Source of the DNA: an uncultured Oscillospiraceae bacterium
Lineage (GTDB): Bacteria; Bacillota; Clostridia; Oscillospirales; Oscillospiraceae
Direction of reading: 5' to 3'
DNA length: 11,025 nt
Assembly: GCA_934621665.1 (NCBI GenBank)
Contig: CAKTUT010000046.1
Span: 1-11,025, forward strand
The stretch's first letter is position 1, and each line of letters opens with the position of its first letter. This document shows positions 6,346 to 11,025 of this stretch, piece after piece. A program made the translations under genes and the position numbers. The notes beneath the pieces were generated by a model. The model saw nothing but the letters and a program-made list of their open reading frames with translations, had not been told where the DNA came from and did not search any database.

Positions 6346-7503
6346 ATGCAGACCCGGAAGCTCTATTATCTCGATTCCCATATGCAGGAATTTGACGCGC
6401 GCGTTATCTCCTGTTCGCCGTCAAAGCACGGCTATGACGTTGTGCTTGACCAGACCGCATTTTACCCGGAGGGCGGCGGGCAGCCGGGCGACACCGGCAC
6501 GCTTGGCGCGGCGCGTGTGACCGACACGCACGAGCAGCGCGGTGAGATTGTCCACTACTGCGACGCGCCGCTTTCGCCGGGCGAGACGGTGCACGGAATA
6601 ATTGACTGGGCACGGCGCTTTGGCTTTATGCAGCTGCACAGCGGCGAGCATCTGATCAGCGGCATTGTCCACCGGCGTTTTGGCTATGACAACGTCGGCT
6701 TTCACATGGGCGCAGAGATGACGACCATCGACTTTTCCGGGATGCTGACGTGGGATGAGCTGCGCGCGGTGGAGCGCGAGGCAAACGAGGCCGTCTGGCG
6801 CAATTTTGCCGTAGAGGTCACATGGCCGGACGCCGAGGCGTTAAAGGACATTCCCTACCGCAGCAAAAAGGAGCTGACGGGCGATGTGCGCATCGTCACA
6901 TTCCCGGGCGTGGACATCTGCGCGTGCTGCGGCACGCACGTCAGCAGCACGGGCGAAATCGGACTGATTAAAATCTTCACGTGTCAGAAATTCCATGACG
7001 GCGTGCGGCTGGAGATTCTGTGCGGTGAAAAGGCATATACCTATGCGTCCGGCCTTATTGACCAGAACCACGAAATTTCCACACTGCTTTCCGCCAGACC
7101 GCCGCAGACGGCATCAGCCGTGCGGAAGCTTCAGGACGATCTTGCACAGCAGAAGCTGCGCGCAGTCCAGCTTGAGCGCCAGCTGGTGGCGGTAAAGACG
7201 GATGCGCTGCGCGGCGCGGGAAACGTACTGCTCATTGAGTCCGGATTCAGCGCCGATGGTCTGCGCTTCCTTGCAACCGAGGCCGCAGCTGTGTCCGGTG
7301 GCCGCTGCGCGGCGTTCTGCCAGAGCGGGCAGGGCTATTCCTATTGCATTGCCGAGGAAAACGGCGACCTGCGCGCATTTACCGCGCGCATGAACGCGGC
7401 GCTTCACGGACGCGGCGGTGGAAAACCGTTCTTTGTTCAGGGCTCGGTGCAGGCGACAGACACAGAAATTCGCGCGTTTTTTGCACAGGAGGCAGAGGCA
7501 TGA
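6346..7503 (+). CDS. Alanyl-tRNA editing hydrolase (AlaX-L type) with DHHA1 domain
   Basis: This 385-residue free-standing relative of the alanyl-tRNA synthetase editing domain should hydrolyse mischarged tRNA(Ala) bearing Ser or Gly. The N-terminal motif FYPEGGGQPGDTG is at about 39-51. The zinc-binding editing core shows HSGEH (His98, His102) and CCGTH (Cys194, His198), the HxxxH plus CxxxH set. A coiled coil (about 256-286) links to a C-terminal DHHA1 domain with a glycine-rich loop GRGGGKPFFVQGS (from 355). No class II aminoacylation domain is present, so it is not a synthetase. The start is set by AGAGGAA (6334-6340), 5 bases before the ATG at 6346; the ATG at 6328 lacks a site. Its stop overlaps the start of the next gene by ATGA, so the two are likely co-translated. 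Confidence 0.92.
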   Translation: MQTRKLYYLDSHMQEFDARVISCSPSKHGYDVVLDQTAFYPEGGGQPGDTGTLGAARVTDTHEQRGEIVHYCDAPLSPGETVHGIIDWARRFGFMQLHSGEHLISGIVHRRFGYDNVGFHMGAEMTTIDFSGMLTWDELRAVEREANEAVWRNFAVEVTWPDAEALKDIPYRSKKELTGDVRIVTFPGVDICACCGTHVSSTGEIGLIKIFTCQKFHDGVRLEILCGEKAYTYASGLIDQNHEISTLLSARPPQTASAVRKLQDDLAQQKLRAVQLERQLVAVKTDALRGAGNVLLIESGFSADGLRFLATEAAAVSGGRCAAFCQSGQGYSYCIAEENGDLRAFTARMNAALHGRGGGKPFFVQGSVQATDTEIRAFFAQEAEA

Positions 7504-8357
7504 TTCAGGATATCGCTCCGCACATCTATCACAATGAAATCTCATTCCAGACGCCCGCACCTACAGACTATGTTCTGTATTTTTCCCCAAAGCACAGCTT
7601 ATATGTCTGCAACCGGGACGGACTGCTCCGCCTGCCGGAGCTTCGGGAGCTTTCCGCGCCGGAGGCTTCGCTTCAGTATCTGTTTTCCATCGACAGCCGG
7701 GCATACTATCTGATGCAGGACGCGCCCGCGCCGGAAGAGGCGGACGGCTTTTCGTATCTGCCGACAAATCGCCTGCGCGCATGCCACAAGGACGAAACGC
7801 TGTTTGCCTGTGCGGCGGCGGAAAGCCTTTCACGCTGGTATGACATCACGCGCTTTTGCGGCCGCTGCGGTGGAAGCATGGAAAAAAGCCGCACCGAGCG
7901 CGCTATGGTCTGTCCCAAATGCGGCAATACCGTCTATCCGAAAATCTGCCCGGCAGTGATTGTAGCGGTACACGACGGCGAGCGTCTGCTGCTGACGCGC
8001 TATAAAAACCGTCCCATCAAGCACTATGCGCTTGTGGCGGGCTTTAACGAAATCGGCGAGTCGATTGAGGACACCGTCCGCCGTGAGGTGCTGGAGGAAA
8101 CGGGCGTGCACGTTAAAAATCTCCGATTTTACAAGTCACAGCCGTGGGTGTTTACCGATACGCTGCTGTTCGGCTTCTACGCTGAGCTTGACGGAAGCGA
8201 CCATATCACCGTGCAGGAGGACGAGCTTTCCGAGGCGCTGTGGGTCGCGCGGGATGAGCTCCCGGAGGATACGTCGCACATCAGTCTGACCGCCGAGATG
8301 ATTGAGCGCTTCCGCCGCAGCGAGGTATCGGCGCAAATACCGCAGCATTGTGAATAA
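7500..8357 (+). CDS. nudC: NADH pyrophosphatase / NudC-type Nudix hydrolase with zinc ribbon
   Basis: This is a 285-residue enzyme that splits NAD(H) into NMN(H) and AMP. NudC members can also remove NAD caps from RNA. An N-terminal domain (about 1-115) is followed by a four-cysteine zinc ribbon (Cys120, Cys123, Cys138, Cys141). The Nudix box is complete at 181-203: G-x5-E, then REVLEETGV with the metal-binding glutamates. The NudC signature after it reads SQPWVFTDT (213-221); SQPW is kept but the usual following PFPxS is changed. AGGAGG (7487-7492) lies 7 bases before the ATG, which overlaps the stop of the tRNA-editing gene by ATGA. A frame extending further upstream exists but lacks such a site. 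The domain set argues for NADH pyrophosphatase rather than another Nudix enzyme. Confidence 0.92.
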   Translation: MIQDIAPHIYHNEISFQTPAPTDYVLYFSPKHSLYVCNRDGLLRLPELRELSAPEASLQYLFSIDSRAYYLMQDAPAPEEADGFSYLPTNRLRACHKDETLFACAAAESLSRWYDITRFCGRCGGSMEKSRTERAMVCPKCGNTVYPKICPAVIVAVHDGERLLLTRYKNRPIKHYALVAGFNEIGESIEDTVRREVLEETGVHVKNLRFYKSQPWVFTDTLLFGFYAELDGSDHITVQEDELSEALWVARDELPEDTSHISLTAEMIERFRRSEVSAQIPQHCE

Positions 8358-8369
8358 TTCTCAAATTTT

Positions 8370-8401
8370 CGCGCACGGGGCTTTCCTTTTGTACCCGCGC
8401 G
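8370..8401 (+). terminator. Weak hairpin after nudC
   Basis: CGCGC-ac-GGG (8370-8379) can pair with CCCGCGCG (8394-8401) around a 14-base loop, with a two-base bulge. No T-run follows. It may attenuate rather than end transcription, so the downstream pair could be partly read from the alaX-nudC promoter. Confidence 0.3.
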
Positions 8402-8410
8402 TTGTAAAAT
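8382..8410 (+). promoter_or_regulatory. Possible promoter for the small membrane protein pair
   Basis: TAAAAT (8405-8410) is a fair -10. The hexamer 17 bases upstream, TTTCCT (8382-8387), matches the -35 consensus at only three positions. The start would be near 8417, about 29 bases before the ATG. Confidence 0.3.
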
Positions 8411-8445
8411 ACTCATAAAGTTTAAAAGCAAAGGGCGGATTGGGC

Positions 8446-8829
8446 ATGGATCAGGAAAAAAACGAACAGCAGTTGAATGAGATCACGCTTTCCCAGCAGC
8501 AGGACAATACTGTGTCCGCAGAACCGGCAGAGGCAGAGGAGAAAAAAACCTCCGTAACCGACAGCCGCGACATGACGCGGCGCAATCTGCTGCACGTGAT
8601 GTGCGGTGGATATCTGCTGTATCTGGCCTACAAGCTGATTGCCGGCTTTGCCGATGAAATCGGCACGACCGGCTGGACGGGCAACACAATCATTGCGCTC
8701 ATCGGCGCGGTGGTATTTGTCATTGTGGGCATTGTGCTGCTGGTGGGCGTAGTGCGCCGCTCCATTCGTCAGATGCGGCAGGACGCTGCGCGCGCAAAAG
8801 AAGAAAAGAACAACGCCGAAAGGAATTAA
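8446..8829 (+). CDS. Unrecognised 127-residue membrane protein with CGGY motif
   Basis: No family is recognised. The N-terminal 45 residues are polar and acidic, rich in Gln and Glu. Two membrane helices follow, at about 48-68 and 80-103. The tail (104-127) is strongly charged, mixed basic and acidic, probably helical and cytoplasmic. The first helix carries CGGYLLY (53-59), which recurs in the next gene. The ATG at 8446 is chosen because AAGGGCGG (8431-8438) lies 7 bases before it; a TTG at 8440 sits too close. The next gene starts two bases after the stop, so the two are co-transcribed and probably work together. The function is unknown; a membrane partner or scaffold is only a guess. Confidence 0.75.
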   Translation: MDQEKNEQQLNEITLSQQQDNTVSAEPAEAEEKKTSVTDSRDMTRRNLLHVMCGGYLLYLAYKLIAGFADEIGTTGWTGNTIIALIGAVVFVIVGIVLLVGVVRRSIRQMRQDAARAKEEKNNAERN

Positions 8830-8831
8830 AC

Positions 8832-9197
8832 ATGGATAATAACGCTTCCCTGCTGCTTGACCTGCTGACGCTTGCCTGCGGCGGCTACTGTATGTACACA
8901 TGGGTTAAGCTGCGCATTTTAAACCGCCTGTTCAAAAACGAGCTGCTTGTTCCCAAAGACCGCAAGCCTGAGGACTGTCTGGATGAGGAAGGCTACATCG
9001 CCTATATCCGCCCGCGGCTGTTTGTACTCTCCGCGCTTGTTGTCCTGACCGGCGTCATCTTTGTGCTGAACGATGTGCTGGCATCTCCCGTTGTGCCATA
9101 TCCGTGGAGCATTATCCCGTGGGCGCTGGTGCTTGTGGCGCTGGTGTGGTACGCCATTTCCAACCGCCACGCCAACCGTGAATATTTTGGACTGTGA
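8832..9197 (+). CDS. Unrecognised 121-residue membrane protein with CGGY motif
   Basis: No family is recognised. Three hydrophobic segments are visible, at about 6-24, 60-82 and 93-111, with a charged loop between the first two (residues 29-57) that includes PKDRKPEDCLDEEGYIAYIRP. The first segment holds CGGYCMY (16-22), followed by KL, matching the spacing CGGYxxYxxxKL in the preceding protein. Outside this segment the two proteins look different. AAAGGA (8819-8824) lies 7 bases before the ATG. The gene ends just before a strong terminator, so the operon closes here. A role in the membrane is inferred only from the helices. Confidence 0.75.
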   Translation: MDNNASLLLDLLTLACGGYCMYTWVKLRILNRLFKNELLVPKDRKPEDCLDEEGYIAYIRPRLFVLSALVVLTGVIFVLNDVLASPVVPYPWSIIPWALVLVALVWYAISNRHANREYFGL

Positions 9198-9214
9198 CAC
9201 CTGCAAAAATTGCG

Positions 9215-9242
9215 AAAAATCCGGCCATGCGGCCGGATTTTT
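9215..9242 (+). terminator. Intrinsic terminator of the membrane-protein operon
   Basis: AAAAATCCGGCC (9215-9226) pairs perfectly with GGCCGGATTTTT (9231-9242) across a 4-base loop, giving a GC-rich stem top and a T-run. It starts 17 bases after the stop codon. The A-run on the other side means it could also work on the minus strand. Confidence 0.92.
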
Positions 9243-9243
9243 C

Positions 9244-9272
9244 TTGTAAAACCATATGCGATGTGTTATATT
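9244..9272 (+). promoter_or_regulatory. prfC: Extended -10 sigma-A promoter of prfC
   Basis: TTGTAA (9244-9249) and TATATT (9267-9272) are 17 bases apart, with TG one base before the -10 (9264-9265). Transcription would start near 9279, giving a leader of about 90 nt before the TTG start of prfC. It begins directly after the preceding terminator. Confidence 0.65.
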
Positions 9273-9312
9273 TGAAATGTTGACGACAAATTCAAATCGG
9301 AGGAGACAGGTT

Positions 9313-9324
9313 ATGCCGACGTAA
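9313..9324 (+). CDS. Three-codon minigene (Met-Pro-Thr-stop) in the prfC leader
   Basis: A strong Shine-Dalgarno, GGAGGAG (9299-9305), sits 7 bases before ATG CCG ACG TAA. The frame is not that of prfC (56 bases upstream, not a multiple of three), so this is not an alternative prfC start. prfC has its own AGGAGG further on. Minigenes of this size are known in E. coli to cause peptidyl-tRNA drop-off, a process helped by RF3 and ribosome recycling factor. A minigene placed before the RF3 gene could therefore sense RF3 activity. That link is inference; the ribosome binding site could also be a relic. Confidence 0.35.
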   Translation: MPT

Positions 9325-9368
9325 GAGCCATTTGCCACGGAATCAATCAAATACAGGAGGAAACAGAC

Positions 9369-10952
9369 TTGTCTACCTTAAAAGAAGAAATCTCCCGGCG
9401 CAGGACGTTTGCGATTATCTCGCACCCGGACGCCGGTAAAACCACACTCACCGAAAAGTTCCTGCTCTACGGCGGGGCAATCGCGCAGGCGGGCGCAGTC
9501 AAGGGCAAGAAGAATTCGCGCGCGGCGGTCTCCGACTGGATGGAAATCGAAAAGCAGCGCGGCATTTCCGTCACGTCGTCGGTTATGCAGTTCCAGTATG
9601 AGGGCTACTGCATCAACATTCTGGATACACCGGGACACCAGGACTTCTCCGAGGACACCTACCGCACGCTGATGGCGGCGGATTCGGCGGTCATGGTCAT
9701 CGACGGCGCAAAGGGCGTTGAGCCGCAGACGCGCAAGCTCTTCAAGGTCTGCGCCATGCGCCATATCCCCATTTTTACGTTTATCAACAAGATGGATCGC
9801 GAGTCAAAAGATCCGTTTGATCTGCTGGACGAGCTGGAAAACGAGCTTGGCATCGAGACCTACGCCTGCAACTGGCCGATCGGTTCTGGCCGCGAGTTTC
9901 AGGGCGTGTATGACCGCCGTGCCGGCCGGCTGCTGTTCTTCTCGGGCGTATCGGGCAAGAACCGTGCCGACAAGGCAGAGGTTGACCTCTACGACGATAA
10001 GGTTTCAGAGCTGCTCGGCGAGCGGCGCTGCAGCCAGCTGCGCGATGACGTGGAGCTGCTTGGTGCGGGACGCGAGTTTGACATGGACGAGGTGCGCGCG
10101 GGACAGCTGTCACCGGTGTTTTTCGGCTCGGCGCTGACGAATTTCGGCGTAGAGCCGTTCTTGGAGGAATTCCTCCACATGACGCCAAGCCCGCTTGCTC
10201 GCGAGGCCGACTGCGGCATGATTGACACGTTCAGCCCCGACTTTTCAGCCTTTGTCTTTAAAATTCAGGCCAACATGAATAAGGCTCACCGTGACCGCCT
10301 TGCGTTTATGCGTATTTGCTCAGGAAAATTCGAGCGCGACGCGGAATATTATCACGTGCAGGGCAACAAGAAAATGCGTCTGTCACAGCCGCAGCAGCTG
10401 ATGGCCTCTGAGCGCGAGATCGTGGACGAGGCCTACGCGGGCGATATCATCGGCGTGTTTGACCCCGGCATTTTCTCCATCGGCGACACGATTACCGTTC
10501 CCGGTAAGAAGTTTAAATTCGGCGGCATTCCCACGTTTGCCCCCGAGCATTTCTCCCGCGTCAGTCCGCGCGACTCGATGAAGCGCAAGCAGTTCATCAA
10601 GGGCACGGAGCAGATTGCGCAGGAGGGCGCAATTCAGATCTTCAAGCTGCCGAACTCCGGCATGGAGGAGGTCATCGTGGGCGTTGTGGGCACGCTGCAA
10701 TTTGACGTGTTCCAGTACCGCATGAAATCGGAATACGGCGTGGATCTGCGGATGGAGATGCTCCCGTATGAGCAGCTGCGATTTATCGTCTCAGCACCGG
10801 TTGCGGATTATAAGGATTTGACGCTCTCGTCGGATGCGGAGCTGCTTGAGGACTATCGTGGCCACAGTTTGCTGGTATTCTCCAGTTACTGGTCAATCGA
10901 CTATACGATCAAGCGCAATCCGGGACTGGTGCTGTCGGAGACGGCAGACTAA
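9369..10952 (+). CDS. prfC: Peptide chain release factor 3 (RF3)
   Basis: This is a 527-residue translational GTPase, essentially the length of E. coli RF3 (529). RF3 drives release of RF1 or RF2 from the ribosome after peptide release and also acts in quality control. The G-motifs are all present: G1 SHPDAGKTT (18-26), the switch region RGISVTSS (64-71), G3 DTPGHQDF (86-93), G4 NKMD (140-143) and G5 GSAL (253-256). Domains II and III, typical of RF3, follow to the end. The EF-G domains IV and V are lacking, as expected for RF3. The start codon is TTG, set by AGGAGG (9355-9360), 8 bases upstream; no ATG is near in this frame. The gene has its own promoter, and a three-codon minigene precedes it in the leader. 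It appears to be a single-gene unit. Confidence 0.97.
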   Translation: MSTLKEEISRRRTFAIISHPDAGKTTLTEKFLLYGGAIAQAGAVKGKKNSRAAVSDWMEIEKQRGISVTSSVMQFQYEGYCINILDTPGHQDFSEDTYRTLMAADSAVMVIDGAKGVEPQTRKLFKVCAMRHIPIFTFINKMDRESKDPFDLLDELENELGIETYACNWPIGSGREFQGVYDRRAGRLLFFSGVSGKNRADKAEVDLYDDKVSELLGERRCSQLRDDVELLGAGREFDMDEVRAGQLSPVFFGSALTNFGVEPFLEEFLHMTPSPLAREADCGMIDTFSPDFSAFVFKIQANMNKAHRDRLAFMRICSGKFERDAEYYHVQGNKKMRLSQPQQLMASEREIVDEAYAGDIIGVFDPGIFSIGDTITVPGKKFKFGGIPTFAPEHFSRVSPRDSMKRKQFIKGTEQIAQEGAIQIFKLPNSGMEEVIVGVVGTLQFDVFQYRMKSEYGVDLRMEMLPYEQLRFIVSAPVADYKDLTLSSDAELLEDYRGHSLLVFSSYWSIDYTIKRNPGLVLSETAD

Positions 10953-10956
10953 TACT

Positions 10957-10987
10957 GATTCTTGATTAAAATATTTAATCAAGAATC
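10957..10987 (+). terminator. AT-rich inverted repeat after prfC
   Basis: A perfect 14-bp repeat (10957-10970 with 10974-10987) has a 3-base centre and begins 4 bases after the prfC stop. The stem is AT-rich and is followed by CCGTG rather than a T-run. It is likely the prfC terminator or a 3' end stabiliser, but a protein-binding palindrome is also possible. Confidence 0.5.
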
Positions 10988-10989
10988 CC

Positions 10990-11017
10990 GTGTGCTACGC
11001 ACACTCGCATCGTGCGA
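10990..11017. repeat. Two tandem three-base-loop hairpins at the right edge
   Basis: GTGTGC-tac-GCACAC (10990-11004) is directly followed by TCGCA-tcg-TGCGA (11005-11017), and the window ends inside similar sequence. Back-to-back tiny dyads of this kind often belong to short dispersed intergenic repeats. The nonamer GTGTGCTAC also occurs at 6-14 at the left edge. Membership in a repeat family cannot be shown from one window. Confidence 0.4.
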
Positions 11018-11025
11018 ATGCACGC

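Noticed and set aside
7344..7499. Upstream extension of the nudC frame by 52 codons
   Set aside because: The extension overlaps the DHHA1 end of the preceding gene, is Arg-rich and lacks a ribosome binding site; the ATG at 7500 has a near-perfect one.

Overview
The window is about 11 kb of GC-rich DNA carrying ordinary bacterial housekeeping and sporulation genes. SpoIVB (a sporulation-only serine peptidase) indicates an endospore-forming Firmicute. The high GC content, with one hand-counted line of spoIVB at 42 of 60 bases, together with the gene types, suggests a GC-rich member of the Clostridia such as the Oscillospiraceae/Ruminococcaceae. The lineage is inference. No rRNA, tRNA, CRISPR array, IS element or phage gene was seen.

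Layout from left to right. A near-consensus sigma-A promoter at 64-91 points left, out of the window. spoIVB (341-1336, +) follows, with a possible forespore sigma-G promoter, and ends in a strong hairpin. An 831-residue STAND/MalT-type LuxR regulator (1451-3946, +) comes next. A two-way terminator separates it from a low-GC GNAT acetyltransferase (4043-4522, -). mgtE, a CBS-gated Mg2+ transporter (4627-6003, -), has its own terminator and a consensus promoter about 210 nt upstream of its start. That long leader holds a 29-codon uORF with a strong ribosome binding site and several potential hairpins.

Divergent from mgtE, an alanyl-tRNA editing hydrolase of the AlaX-L type (6346-7503, +) overlaps a NudC-type NADH pyrophosphatase (7500-8357, +) by ATGA. 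Then come two small, unrecognised membrane proteins (8446-8829 and 8832-9197), separated by two bases and sharing a CGGYxxY motif. A clean intrinsic terminator follows. prfC, encoding release factor RF3 (9369-10952, +), starts with TTG and is preceded by a promoter and a three-codon minigene with its own Shine-Dalgarno. The right edge holds a 14-bp AT-rich inverted repeat and two tandem small hairpins.

The genes do not form one pathway. alaX and prfC both serve translation fidelity or termination, and the alaX-nudC overlap implies co-translation. No obviously new multi-gene system is visible. The best candidates for undescribed biology are regulatory: the mgtE leader with its uORF, and the Met-Pro-Thr-stop minigene ahead of the gene for a factor that acts in termination and peptidyl-tRNA drop-off. 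The conserved-looking pair of small membrane proteins is a third candidate.
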